Source: Ruminococcus sp. (GTDB taxonomy: Bacteria > Bacillota > Clostridia > Oscillospirales > Ruminococcaceae). Taken from it: 64,000 nucleotides of DNA. The DNA lies in NCBI GenBank assembly GCA_017450925.1, contig JAFSSS010000081.1, positions 82,090-146,089 of the forward strand, written 5' to 3'. Each line of letters begins with the position of its first letter. The stretch's first letter is position 1. The notes beneath the pieces were generated by a model. It searched no databases, was not told the DNA's origin, and saw only the letters and a program-made list of their open reading frames with translations. The position numbers and the translations under genes are program-made. Of the stretch, positions 32,001 through 41,415 are shown piece after piece.

Positions 32001-33365
32001 ATGGAAAAAATGAGCTTGTCCGAGATCGTTTCGGCAGTTGGAGGAAGCTTCGGCTATCCTGCTGATATGATGATCGACAGCATCTCGACCGATACAAGAA
32101 AGATCAGACCCGGCTCGGTGTTCATCGCACTGAAAGGGGATACCTTCGACGGTCACGATTTTGCACCCGATGCTATGAAGCTGGGCGCTGAAGCTGTCGT
32201 TACCGAAAGACAGGTCGAGGGCGCAAGGTGCATCATAGTCGATTCAACGGCTAAGGCTCTTCGCGATCTTGCACATTATTACCGTATGAAATTTGATATC
32301 CCGCTGGTGGGGATCACGGGCAGTGTTGGCAAGACGACCACCAAGGATATGATAGCCTGTGTGCTTGCAAGAAAATTCAAGACCCTCAAAACCGAGGGCA
32401 ACCATAATAACGAGATCGGGATGCCGCTTACGCTTCTCGAGCTTGATAAAAGCTATGAAGCCGCAGTCATAGAAATGGGCATGAACCATGCGGGTGAAAT
32501 GTCAAGACTTTCGATGTGCGCCTCTCCAACGCTGTGTGTTATTACTAACATAGGCGTATCGCACATCGAAAACCTTGGCTCTCAAGAGAATATCCTCAAG
32601 GCAAAGCTTGAGATACTTGACGGAGCGTTCCCCAATGCATCACTGGTGCTGAACCGCGATGACAAGCTTCTCTCCGGCATTGAGCTTCAAGAAACAAGAG
32701 GGATGATCTGGTATTCTCTGAAGAAAAAGGATTCTGCGGTCTATGCTTCAAACATTTCTGCTGACGAGGGAAAAATAACCTTTACGATCAATTACGGCGG
32801 AGCGAAATATCCCGCTGTTCTCAATGTGCTGGGCGAGCATAATGTAAAGAATGCGCTGGCAGCATTTACAGTCGGTGTCAGCCTTGGCATCGACCCGGCA
32901 GAGTGCGCCGCAGGCGTGGGAGACTACCGTCCTGCCGGCCTAAGACAGAATATAAAGCAGGTCAAGGGTGCTTCGTTTGTGGTGGATTGCTACAATGCGG
33001 CTCCGGACTCCATGAAAGCAGCTCTGAATGTTCTTTCACAGGTCAAGGTCAAGGAGGGCGGAAAACGCATCTGCGTACTGGCTGATATGCTGGAGCTTGG
33101 AAAAAGGTCGGTGGCATACCATAAGCAGGTGGGAGAATATGTGGCCTCTGCCAAGGCGGATATGCTTCTTTGCTTCGGCGAGAACTCACGGTTCTATATC
33201 GAGGGGGCTGTAAAAAAGGGAATGCCGGCTGAAAGCTGCAGGCACTTTGACAGCCGTTCCGAGCTGGCTGAATACCTTAAGGGCTGCCTTGAAGAGGGCG
33301 ACGCCGTGCTGTTCAAGGGCAGCCGCGGCATGAAGCTTGAAGAGGTCATAGAAAGCCTTGAGTGA
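32001..33365 (+). CDS. murF: UDP-MurNAc-tripeptide:D-Ala-D-Ala ligase
   Basis: A 454-residue Mur ligase that completes the pentapeptide. Signatures: ISTDTRKIRPGSVFIALKGD, the P-loop GITGSVGKTTTKDM, TEGNHNNEIGMPLT and MGMNHAGEMSRLS, all typical of MurF. AAAGGAGA precedes the ATG. Its last codons overlap the start of the MraY-like gene. Confidence 0.96.
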   Translation: MEKMSLSEIVSAVGGSFGYPADMMIDSISTDTRKIRPGSVFIALKGDTFDGHDFAPDAMKLGAEAVVTERQVEGARCIIVDSTAKALRDLAHYYRMKFDIPLVGITGSVGKTTTKDMIACVLARKFKTLKTEGNHNNEIGMPLTLLELDKSYEAAVIEMGMNHAGEMSRLSMCASPTLCVITNIGVSHIENLGSQENILKAKLEILDGAFPNASLVLNRDDKLLSGIELQETRGMIWYSLKKKDSAVYASNISADEGKITFTINYGGAKYPAVLNVLGEHNVKNALAAFTVGVSLGIDPAECAAGVGDYRPAGLRQNIKQVKGASFVVDCYNAAPDSMKAALNVLSQVKVKEGGKRICVLADMLELGKRSVAYHKQVGEYVASAKADMLLCFGENSRFYIEGAVKKGMPAESCRHFDSRSELAEYLKGCLEEGDAVLFKGSRGMKLEEVIESLE

Positions 33366-34428
33366 AGCGTTCTCCTCGCAGCTCGGTATGATGCTTATCG
33401 CTCTTCTGTTGGAGATCCCCACAGTGTTTCTGACGGGGCTTATCGCAATACCGCTGCTTAGATCAAAAAAGACCGGCCGCCTTGAGTGGCGGATAGGCAA
33501 GCGCTTCAAGACAGACGGCTCCGAACCCTCTATGGGCGGTGTTGTCATGGGACTGGGGTTCGCGCTCTGGTATTTCCCTGCAGCGGCAGTTTACGACATA
33601 AAAGGAAGTATTACACAGAATTCTCGCGGGGACTTGATTTTCGCGGGAATTTATGTTATAATAATTCTGTGTGTGGGCGCGCTTGAGGATAGGCAGAGAA
33701 GATTTATCGGACGTCCTGCCGGACTTCCGCTGCTGCCGGAGCAGCTGCTGATCTTTTCGCTTAGCCTTGTGTTTCTGCTGCTTATCTCTGAACATCGGTC
33801 TGAAACAGCGGTCTTGCTGCCCTTCAACCTCGGCTTTATAAATGCGGGAGTACTTTATTATCCTCTCACAGCTGTATTTATGACAGCAGCCGTGGATGTG
33901 TTCAAGCTGCATTTCTGCTTTGGAAATGATTATTCGGGCGCAGTCGGAGGACTGGTTGAATTTACCGGCGGACTGTCGCTGCTTACAGTCGGCCTCTGCT
34001 GTGAAGATGTCACCGCTTACGGCGGAAGCCTTATAGCCGATCTCGGCGCTGCGGCCTGCATAGGGATGCTTATCTATACCGCATCTCCTTCAAAGCTTTG
34101 GTCGGGCGAATCGGGCTCGATGCTGATAGGTGCGCTGTTTGCGGCATCTGTGGCAATGTCGGGCATGGAGCTGCTGTTCCTGCTGGCGGCTCTTCCGCAG
34201 ACGGCCGATCTTGCCGTAGCTGCTTTCAATCATGTCAGATATAAGAAAACACCCTTGCCGCAGCGCGGGGATATCTCTCCAAGGCGTCCGTTGAGGATAG
34301 TGTGGCGTGAAAAGGGTGCGGGCGATTACGCCGTTATGCTGTTGTTTCTCACAGTCGGCCTTATAGGCGCCGTTCTTTCGTTTATTTTCGCAGTGTATGC
34401 GGAAGGTTTTCTTTTCTTAGTTTATTAA
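33358..34428 (+). CDS. Degenerate MraY-like membrane protein in the mraY position
   Basis: A 356-residue polytopic protein with about ten hydrophobic segments, placed where mraY normally stands. MraY transfers phospho-MurNAc-pentapeptide to undecaprenyl phosphate. Remnants of family motifs remain: SEPSMGG (55-61, for GTPTMGG), GALEDRQRR (108-116, for the DDxxK site), FTGGLSLL (202-209, for TDGLDGL) and GESGSMLIG (250-258, for GDTGS). First Asp of the DD pair and the GD Asp are Glu, and the C-terminal HHH(F)E motif is absent. It probably cannot do the standard reaction. TTG 33358, overlapping murF, is the likeliest start; ATG 33388 is an alternative. Confidence 0.75.
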   Translation: MSEAFSSQLGMMLIALLLEIPTVFLTGLIAIPLLRSKKTGRLEWRIGKRFKTDGSEPSMGGVVMGLGFALWYFPAAAVYDIKGSITQNSRGDLIFAGIYVIIILCVGALEDRQRRFIGRPAGLPLLPEQLLIFSLSLVFLLLISEHRSETAVLLPFNLGFINAGVLYYPLTAVFMTAAVDVFKLHFCFGNDYSGAVGGLVEFTGGLSLLTVGLCCEDVTAYGGSLIADLGAAACIGMLIYTASPSKLWSGESGSMLIGALFAASVAMSGMELLFLLAALPQTADLAVAAFNHVRYKKTPLPQRGDISPRRPLRIVWREKGAGDYAVMLLFLTVGLIGAVLSFIFAVYAEGFLFLVY

Positions 34429-34443
34429 GGGGGTCATCAAGCC

Positions 34444-35649
34444 TTGAATGAATATACCGCCGGCGAAACTGCTGCTGCAGTAAGCAAGCCCAAGGTCGCT
34501 CAGGCAAGAAAGAAAGTTAATTTCAGATTTATCAGAACAGAGATAGATAAGCCCTTCTGCCTGCTTATCCTTGTTCTGCTGGTGTTCGGCATCGTTATGA
34601 TGTTCTCCGCCAGCTATGCAAGAGCCCTGGCAGTAGAGGGCGACGGATATGTTTATTTGGTAAAGCAGGTCAAAGCCGCCGGGATAGGTTTGGTCGCTAT
34701 GATACTGGCTTCGTTTCTGGATTACCATTTCTTCCAGAATACGGTCATCGCTTATCTGTTCTTTGCGGGGGCGTATATCGTTACCTTCATTACCTCCTTC
34801 GTCGGCACATCTACCGCCGATGCCACACGCTGGCTCGATTTCGGTGCATTTCAGCTTCAGCCCTCGGAGATACTGAAGGTGGCAATGATAGTTGTGTTTG
34901 CATATATCATGTCCTGTAATTTCCCTATGTTCAAAAAGTGGCAGTATTCAACTCTGCCCTTTGCGATAATACTCGGAATGGTGATCTTTGTGCTAATGCT
35001 GCAAAGACATATGTCCGCTGTCCTGCTGATGTCGATCATCGCGATCACCATGATGTTTGTCAGCGGGATGCCCAAAAAGCACTTCTTCATTTTTCTCGGG
35101 ATAGGTCTCCTTGGCATCGCTGCGCTGGTACTGTATAAGATCTTCGTTGACGGTGATTTCGGTTATATAACCGACCGTATCGAGAGCTGGCGCAACCCTA
35201 TGTCCGACCCCAGCAACAAGACACTGCAGACCTATAACTCACTGATAGCGATAGGCTCAGGCGGTGTTTTCGGCCTCGGCTTTGGAGAGTCAAGACAGAA
35301 GTATCTCTACCTGCCCGAATCACAGAACGACTTTGTTTTTTCAGTAGTCTGTGAGGAGCTTGGCTTTGTGGGCGCTTTGGCGGTCATATTGCTGTTTGTG
35401 ATGTTTATTCTAAGAGGCTATTATATTGCGACTTATGCAAAGGATCGCTTCGGTATGCTCCTTGCTGCCGGAATTACCACGCAGATCGGCGTGCAGGCAC
35501 TGCTGAATATCGCTGTTGCCAGCAATGCTTTCCCGAATACGGGCATATCGCTGCCGTTTTTCAGCTACGGCGGTACCGCGCTTATAATCCAGCTGGCTGA
35601 AATGGGGATACTGCTAAGTATCTCGCGCCAGTCCAATACCAAAAAATAA
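34444..35649 (+). CDS. ftsW: SEDS peptidoglycan glycosyltransferase FtsW
   Basis: A 401-residue SEDS polymerase with a cytoplasmic basic N-terminus and ten membrane segments. Family signatures are DATRWLDFGAFQLQPSEILK, the catalytic-loop region PESQNDFVFSVVCEELGF, and GISLPFFSYGGTAL near the end. The TTG start follows AAGGGGG. It pairs with the class B PBP upstream. SpoVE is the sporulation paralogue in this position in Bacillus, but a single copy with ftsZ nearby favours FtsW. murD, usually just before it, is missing. Confidence 0.93.
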   Translation: MNEYTAGETAAAVSKPKVAQARKKVNFRFIRTEIDKPFCLLILVLLVFGIVMMFSASYARALAVEGDGYVYLVKQVKAAGIGLVAMILASFLDYHFFQNTVIAYLFFAGAYIVTFITSFVGTSTADATRWLDFGAFQLQPSEILKVAMIVVFAYIMSCNFPMFKKWQYSTLPFAIILGMVIFVLMLQRHMSAVLLMSIIAITMMFVSGMPKKHFFIFLGIGLLGIAALVLYKIFVDGDFGYITDRIESWRNPMSDPSNKTLQTYNSLIAIGSGGVFGLGFGESRQKYLYLPESQNDFVFSVVCEELGFVGALAVILLFVMFILRGYYIATYAKDRFGMLLAAGITTQIGVQALLNIAVASNAFPNTGISLPFFSYGGTALIIQLAEMGILLSISRQSNTKK

Positions 35650-35667
35650 TTATCCGGAGTTATCGCT

Positions 35668-36804
35668 ATGCTAAGAGTTTTACTTGCAGGCGGCGGCACA
35701 GCAGGACATATCAATCCCGCAATGGCTATCGCCGAGATCATAAAAGAGCATCATCCCGATGCAGAGTTCTGCTTTGCGGGAAATCCCGAAAAGCTGGAGG
35801 CTAAGATCGTTCCGCAGGCTGGCTACCGCTTTGAACCCATAAAGATCGAGGGCATCCAGCGCAGGGTCAGTGCCGAAAATATCAAGCGCAATATCAAGGC
35901 TGTCCATTATCTTGTCCATTCCGGCAGGAGAGCTAAGCAGATCATAAATGATTTCAAGCCCGATCTTGTGGTCGGTACCGGCGGCTATGTGTCGGGGCCT
36001 GTCCTTAGAAAAGCCGCTAAAATGGGCATTAAGACCGCTATCCACGAGGCAAACGCATTTGCCGGCATGACGACCAAGCTGCTTTCTAAGCAGGTGGATA
36101 GGATAATGCTTACCGTTGAGCAGACCAAGAACCTCGACCCCTCTGTCAAGGATAAATGCGTTGTTACGGGTCTGCCAGTAAGAAAAGCCTTTGAGAGAAA
36201 AACCAAAAGCGAGGCAAGGCGTGAGCTGGGTTTTACCGATGACGATATCGTTATCCTGTCAGCTGGCGGGAGCCTCGGTTCAAAGACCATTAATGACAAT
36301 GTGGCAAGGCTTCTGAAATGGTATCAAGATAATAATAAGAATATCTGTCATATCCATTCCTACGGCACATATAAGGATTATTCCGGCTATGTGGAAAGAC
36401 TTGAGGCTGACGGCGTCAAGGTAAGGGGCAATAAGAGGCTTATCGTCAGCGAGTATGTGAATATGCCTCTTGCACTTGCTGCCTGTGATCTTGTGATAAC
36501 AAGATGCGGTGCTTCTACGCTGACAGAGCTTGAAGCGGTGGGCAGGGGAGCTATACTTATCCCGTCGCCTATGGTTGCTGAAAATCATCAGTATCATAAC
36601 GGCATGGTCCTGCAGAATGCAGGAGCAGGCTTTGTGTTCGAGGAAAAGGATCTGACCGAGAATACCGTGATAGATAAGGTGGCAGAGCTTACTGACGAGC
36701 CTGCAAAGCTGGCAGAGCTTTCTGCCAATGCGGCATCGCTGTATATAGCAGATACCAACGACAGGATATATGAAACTATCAGACCTCTGATCGAGAGCAA
36801 ATAA
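35668..36804 (+). CDS. murG: UDP-GlcNAc:lipid I N-acetylglucosaminyltransferase
   Basis: A 378-residue GT28 glycosyltransferase that makes lipid II. The N-terminal GGGTAGHINPAMAIAE loop, the GTGGYVSGPVLRKAAK stretch and HEANAFAGMTTKLL match MurG, as does the UDP-binding GASTLTELEAVGRGAIL with IPSPMVAENHQYHN. The length is normal. It lies 18 bases after ftsW. Confidence 0.96.
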   Translation: MLRVLLAGGGTAGHINPAMAIAEIIKEHHPDAEFCFAGNPEKLEAKIVPQAGYRFEPIKIEGIQRRVSAENIKRNIKAVHYLVHSGRRAKQIINDFKPDLVVGTGGYVSGPVLRKAAKMGIKTAIHEANAFAGMTTKLLSKQVDRIMLTVEQTKNLDPSVKDKCVVTGLPVRKAFERKTKSEARRELGFTDDDIVILSAGGSLGSKTINDNVARLLKWYQDNNKNICHIHSYGTYKDYSGYVERLEADGVKVRGNKRLIVSEYVNMPLALAACDLVITRCGASTLTELEAVGRGAILIPSPMVAENHQYHNGMVLQNAGAGFVFEEKDLTENTVIDKVAELTDEPAKLAELSANAASLYIADTNDRIYETIRPLIESK

Positions 36805-36816
36805 GGGAGATCAAAA

Positions 36817-37683
36817 ATGGCCCGTTACAAGCGTAATCAAAATATAATGGATTCCATAACTCCGCCGGACAAAACCAAGATAAGCGAACTAAGCGGAGGA
36901 TTTGTTGACAGCAAGCGTGTTCATAAGGAGACCGGCATCGACGATTTTACCAATCAAGTAAGAGCCGACTTCCACGAGGCTGCCCCTATAAAGGTGCCGG
37001 AGAGGATCGAGGGCACCGAGAAGGAAAAGGACGAGCTTGATAAGTACCTTGAGGAGCAGGAGCGTCAGAAGCAGCTTCGTGAAAAGACCAAGGCTAAGGG
37101 CGTAAAGGTCGGGAAAAGCTATGTTGCCGGCTGGCTTGTCAAAAAGATCGTCATTATCGCAGTGGTATTGCTTGTGCTGTTCATCACTGTGGTCCCCCCG
37201 ATCTGCACCAATTCGCAAGAGGGCTCAACGCAGAATGTCAATGTGTTTGAAAAGCAGAGCTACTCCCAGCTGAAGGAGGATCTTCTCTCGGATTGGAGCG
37301 TTTATAACATTGATAATATGTCCTCTGAGAAGGCGGCCAATTACCGGGTATGTACCGTCGGAATCAACATGGGCAATTATTCGCCCTTTAAAATAGTAGC
37401 CGACGGCTTCAGCATCGTGACTGTCGATCCAACCTATAAGGATACGATCGTCGCGGTCAGAGTTCCCGGAGGGAAGATCGAGCTGTCACCCTTTAAGGTC
37501 GAAACCTTGACAGTTGAGGTGCTTGTGAATGTCCACGAGCTGTCGTCTGAACAGCTTGATGAAGCTATGACGAGCCTTGTGCTGAAAACCAGCGGTATGT
37601 GGAAAAAAGCCGGCCCTCTGCCGATACCCTGCATCCCCGCCTTTGTTTTCGTGTCTGATGCTCTTGAGTATATAAAACAGTAA
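36817..37683 (+). CDS. Unknown single-span membrane protein inside dcw cluster
   Basis: A 288-residue protein between murG and murA. The cytoplasmic N-terminal half is charged, with a probable coiled coil (KEKDELDKYLEEQERQKQL, about 69-88). One membrane helix spans about 107-128, and the extracellular part (about 160 residues) is beta-rich. I do not recognise the family. The topology resembles a divisome accessory protein (for example a DivIC or FtsQ-like bitopic protein), but no POTRA is evident and ftsQ is separate. The position suggests a wall or division role; this is inference. Confidence 0.75.
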   Translation: MARYKRNQNIMDSITPPDKTKISELSGGFVDSKRVHKETGIDDFTNQVRADFHEAAPIKVPERIEGTEKEKDELDKYLEEQERQKQLREKTKAKGVKVGKSYVAGWLVKKIVIIAVVLLVLFITVVPPICTNSQEGSTQNVNVFEKQSYSQLKEDLLSDWSVYNIDNMSSEKAANYRVCTVGINMGNYSPFKIVADGFSIVTVDPTYKDTIVAVRVPGGKIELSPFKVETLTVEVLVNVHELSSEQLDEAMTSLVLKTSGMWKKAGPLPIPCIPAFVFVSDALEYIKQ

Positions 37684-37742
37684 ATTCACTCTTTCCTGCG
37701 TGTAAGCATATTATACAGCAAGACACGCAAGGGGGAGAGATT

Positions 37743-39002
37743 ATGCAGAAGCTGGTTGTTGAGGGCGAAAAACGTATCTGCGGAGAGATCACGGTACAGG
37801 GTGCGAAGAACAGCGCGCTGCCGCTGCTGGCAGCGGCTTTGCTTGCCAAAGGCGAAACGGTGCTGCATAACTGCCCTAAGCTTAGTGATGTGTATGCCGC
37901 CTGCCGGATACTCGGCTGCCTCGGATGTGAATGCCGTGCCGTCGGGAATACCGTTTGGGTCAAGGCAGATGCTCCCGAGGGCTGCTGTGTCCCCGACGAG
38001 CTTATGCGGGAGATGCGTTCCTCGATAGTCTTTCTCGGCGCCGTCCTCGGCAGGATCGGCGAGTGCTGTCTGTCTCTTCCGGGAGGCTGCGAGCTGGGGC
38101 CGAGACCGATAGACCTGCATCTGTCAGCTCTTCGGCGTATGGGCGCTGTGATAAACGAAAAGCACGGCGTGCTTAGATGTGAATGCCCCGGAGGCCTCAA
38201 GGGCGCGGATATCCAGCTTTCGTTCCCCTCTGTGGGGGCTACCGAGAATATCATGCTCGCTGCAGTCCTTGCAAGAGGAGATACAGTTATCAAGAATGCT
38301 GCAAGAGAGCCCGAGATAACTGACCTTGCCGGCTTTCTGAACCGCTGCGGCGCAAGGATAAGCGGCGCCGGTACTGATACTGTTTATATCGAGGGCGTAA
38401 GGGAGCTTTACGGCTGTGAATACAAGGTCATGCCGGACAGGATCGCTCTCTGTACGCTGATGTCCGCTGCCGCTATAACCGGCGGCGAGCTTTCTGTCAG
38501 AGAGGCAAGAGCCTCTGATATCGGTGCTGTGATACCTGTCTTTGACCAAATGGGCTGCTCTGTCTATACCTATTCGGACAGATTGTTCATTACCTCCGGC
38601 AGCCGTCTGTATTCCGCCGGAACAGTCAGAACCATGCCGTTCCCGGGTTTCCCTACTGATGCTCAAGCTATGCTGATGTCAGTGATGACCTTGGCTAAGG
38701 GAACCAGCCTTATAATAGAGAATATCTTTGAGAACCGCTTTCGCCACGTTCCCGAGCTGGTGAGAATGGGTGCGGACATTAGAACCGAGGGCAGGGCAGC
38801 AGTCATCGAGGGCGTCAGCAGGCTTTACGGCGCAAGAGTTACAGCCTCCGACCTCCGGGGCGGAGCAGCACTTGTGGTGGCTGCATTGGCTGCCGAGGGA
38901 GTTACCGAGATACATGATGTGAAATATATCGACCGCGGATATGAAGCACTGGAAAAACAGCTTTGCTCCATAGGAGCGGATGTTAAGCGCGTAAGCGAAT
39001 AA
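37743..39002 (+). CDS. murA: UDP-N-acetylglucosamine 1-carboxyvinyltransferase
   Basis: A 419-residue MurA, the first committed enzyme of peptidoglycan synthesis. K22/N23 in VQGAKNSALPLL and the catalytic C116 in PGGCELGPRPIDLH are present; Cys (not Asp) at that position implies fosfomycin sensitivity of this copy. The FPGFPTDAQAMLMSVM motif and C-terminal domain are standard. Cysteine content is unusually high. Firmicutes often have two murA copies; which one this is cannot be judged. Confidence 0.95.
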   Translation: MQKLVVEGEKRICGEITVQGAKNSALPLLAAALLAKGETVLHNCPKLSDVYAACRILGCLGCECRAVGNTVWVKADAPEGCCVPDELMREMRSSIVFLGAVLGRIGECCLSLPGGCELGPRPIDLHLSALRRMGAVINEKHGVLRCECPGGLKGADIQLSFPSVGATENIMLAAVLARGDTVIKNAAREPEITDLAGFLNRCGARISGAGTDTVYIEGVRELYGCEYKVMPDRIALCTLMSAAAITGGELSVREARASDIGAVIPVFDQMGCSVYTYSDRLFITSGSRLYSAGTVRTMPFPGFPTDAQAMLMSVMTLAKGTSLIIENIFENRFRHVPELVRMGADIRTEGRAAVIEGVSRLYGARVTASDLRGGAALVVAALAAEGVTEIHDVKYIDRGYEALEKQLCSIGADVKRVSE

Positions 39003-39020
39003 ATAAAGGAAAGCAGAAAA

Positions 39021-39914
39021 ATGAAGGATATTGTTAAAAGTCAGCTGAATGATGACGTAAAGGTCATCAACGGCAAAAAGGTCAAGGTGGCAAGACGAAA
39101 ACGCCGCAGCAATCTTATGACCTACTGCGCCCTTGCAGTAGCGGTATGTACAGCTATAGGCCTTGTTGTCAGCCTTTGCTTCCTGTTCGATCTTGAACAG
39201 GTCGAGGTCTCCGGCTTGACGCTTTATTCAAACGATCAAGTTCTGGCAGTCGGCGGTGTCGAGTCGGGAGCGAACTTGATACGCACAAATACCAAGGTGA
39301 TCGAACAGCGTCTTACCGATACACTGCCTTATCTTAAAAGCGTTACTGTAACAAAGGATTATCCCCATGCTATAAAAATACAGGTAGTCGAGGAGACCAA
39401 GTTTGCCGATATTGAGCTTAACGGCAAGTATTATGTAGCCGCACGATCCGGCAAGATCGTTGAGGCAGAAAATCCTGCCCATGATGCTTCTCTGCCGCTT
39501 GTTACAGGCTTTCAGCTCAAAGAGCCGGAGCTTAAGGGCGAGCTTGCTTCTGAAGACGAGCTTAAAGCAAAGGTGCTGATGCAGCTTCTTGAAGCGATCG
39601 AAAACAGCGGCCTGCAAAAGGTGACAAGCATTGATATCACCGAAAGAACGGATATCCTCGTGATGTACGATAACCGCATAAAGCTGAAGCTTGGAAGCTC
39701 AATGGATCTTGATTATAAGCTCAACTGCATGAAGTCTGTAATCGAACAGAAGCTAAGCGCTGATTTTGAGGGAACGCTGAAGTATAATAACGCCAAGACA
39801 GGCGTTTCGGCTTTCTCGAAGGATGCGGAGGCTGCCCTTGAAAAACGTGTCAAGCCCGTTACGTCCGGCACTGACGAAACTGCCGCTTCGGACTATACCG
39901 GTTGGCAGACCTAA
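39021..39914 (+). CDS. ftsQ: Cell division protein FtsQ/DivIB
   Basis: A 297-residue bitopic divisome protein. A basic cytoplasmic tail precedes one membrane helix (about 34-58), the POTRA domain (FDLEQVEVSGLTLYSNDQVL to about 125) and the beta domain. FtsQ/DivIB scaffolds FtsL and DivIC. The C-terminal tail is Thr/Asp-rich and unstructured. Last gene before ftsZ; ftsA, usual here in many bacteria, is absent. Confidence 0.9.
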   Translation: MKDIVKSQLNDDVKVINGKKVKVARRKRRSNLMTYCALAVAVCTAIGLVVSLCFLFDLEQVEVSGLTLYSNDQVLAVGGVESGANLIRTNTKVIEQRLTDTLPYLKSVTVTKDYPHAIKIQVVEETKFADIELNGKYYVAARSGKIVEAENPAHDASLPLVTGFQLKEPELKGELASEDELKAKVLMQLLEAIENSGLQKVTSIDITERTDILVMYDNRIKLKLGSSMDLDYKLNCMKSVIEQKLSADFEGTLKYNNAKTGVSAFSKDAEAALEKRVKPVTSGTDETAASDYTGWQT

Positions 39915-40019
39915 GCTGTAAATGACGGATAGCTGTTGTGCAAATTAAACAATATATCCAAATATTAACACACAATTTTATGTATTTGCTGAAATTTTGA
40001 CAAAGTGTGCGTGTCCTGC

Positions 40020-40048
40020 TTTACATTTTGATGCGTTTGTGCTAAAAT
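40020..40048 (+). promoter_or_regulatory. Sigma-A promoter of ftsZ
   Basis: TTTACA and TAAAAT are separated by 17 bases. A TTGACA at 39998-40003 just upstream could belong to a second, weaker promoter. A leader of about 100 bases precedes ftsZ. Confidence 0.65.
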
Positions 40049-40156
40049 AATTATGTATCTAATTTACGGAATTTTTGTGCCCTTTTGCGGTAGTTCCGCA
40101 TTTGGCAAAGGTGTAAAAATTATCGGATGAAATCCAGAATACAGGAGGAAAAGTAT

Positions 40157-41284
40157 ATGTCTTATGAGTATGTTGAAGCACCCGTTGAGGGAGCAAAGAT
40201 CAAGGTTATCGGTGTAGGCGGCGGCGGCGGAAACGCTCTTAACTGTATCGCAGCACAGGGCATTACCGGCAACGTTGAATACATAGCTATCAATACCGAT
40301 ATCCAGGCTCTCAAGAATTCCAAGGCCAACGGAAAGATCCAGATCGGTGCAAAGCTTACCCACGGACTCGGCGCAGGCGCAAAGCCCGAGATCGGTGAAG
40401 CCTCTGCTCAAGAGAGCAAGGAAGAGATCTCCGAGGTCATCAAGGATGCCGATATGGTGTTCATTACCGCAGGTATGGGCGGCGGTACGGGAACAGGTGC
40501 TGCTCCTGTAGTTGCCCAGATCGCACAGGAAATGGACAAGCTTACTATAGCTGTTGTTACCAAGCCCTTTAAGTTTGAGGGCGCAAAGAAAATGGAAAAG
40601 GCCGAGAAGGGTATCGCTGCAATGCTTTCTCACGTTGATGCTCTTATCGTTATCCCTAACCAGAACCTGCTGTCAAGCGGCCAGAAGCTAACGATGCGTC
40701 AGAGCTACGCTCTCGCTGATGAGGTGCTGAAGGACGACGTTATCTCTATCGCTGAAATCATTACAAGACATGACGAGATCAATGTGGATTTCGCAGATAT
40801 CACTACTATTATAAAGAATGCCGGCTTCGCACATATGGCTAAGGGCCACGGCACAGGTAAGGATAAGGTGCAGGAGGTCGTTTCCCAGGTCATCTCCAGC
40901 CAGCTGCTTGAGACCTCTATCAAGGGCGCTAAGAGACTGCTTGTCAATATCACTATGAGCGAGGATATCGTAGTTGATGAGATCGATGAGCTGACACAGG
41001 CTATCACTGAAGCTGTTGATGAGGATGCCGAGATCATCTTCGGCAACGGCTACGACCCCGATGCCAACGATGAGGTTTATGTAACTGTTATCGCAGCTGA
41101 CTTTGACGACGCTGCCGTAGCTGCCGAAAGCACAAGAAAGGCTTCATTCTCAACAGGCTATTCCTCGGCTCCCGCTAAGACAGATGTCAAGGCTGATGCT
41201 GAGGCAAGACATAAGGCAGGCGTTAAGGCCGCCGATAATCCCGACTATTACGACGAGATCTTTAACATTTTCAAGGATAAGTAA
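40157..41284 (+). CDS. ftsZ: Cell division GTPase FtsZ
   Basis: About 375 residues; the tubulin homologue that forms the Z ring. The GTP-binding motif GMGGGTGTGAAP is at about 106-117 and the synergy loop NVDFADITTI is conserved, so polymerisation and hydrolysis should be intact. The segment before it (IITRHDEI) is unusual for FtsZ. The C-terminus ends DNPDYYDEIFNIFKDK instead of a standard DIPxFLR peptide, so its membrane tether may differ. The start after AGGAGG is chosen; an earlier in-frame ATG lacks a site. Own promoter. Confidence 0.95.
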   Translation: MSYEYVEAPVEGAKIKVIGVGGGGGNALNCIAAQGITGNVEYIAINTDIQALKNSKANGKIQIGAKLTHGLGAGAKPEIGEASAQESKEEISEVIKDADMVFITAGMGGGTGTGAAPVVAQIAQEMDKLTIAVVTKPFKFEGAKKMEKAEKGIAAMLSHVDALIVIPNQNLLSSGQKLTMRQSYALADEVLKDDVISIAEIITRHDEINVDFADITTIIKNAGFAHMAKGHGTGKDKVQEVVSQVISSQLLETSIKGAKRLLVNITMSEDIVVDEIDELTQAITEAVDEDAEIIFGNGYDPDANDEVYVTVIAADFDDAAVAAESTRKASFSTGYSSAPAKTDVKADAEARHKAGVKAADNPDYYDEIFNIFKDK

Positions 41285-41295
41285 GGAGTTCGTAT

Positions 41296-41332
41296 GGGAC
41301 GGACATATAATGTGTTCGTCCCCTTATTTATA
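41296..41332 (+). terminator. Probable terminator after ftsZ
   Basis: GGGACGGACA and the imperfect complement TGTGTTCGTCCC form a hairpin, followed by an AT-rich tail. The T run is weak. Confidence 0.5.
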
Positions 41333-41415
41333 TAGTTGACTTTGCGCAAAGTGCATAAAAATAGTGTTGATTATTTGTTTGTTTATATGAACTTTTGGAA
41401 ATCTTTTTAAATCTG

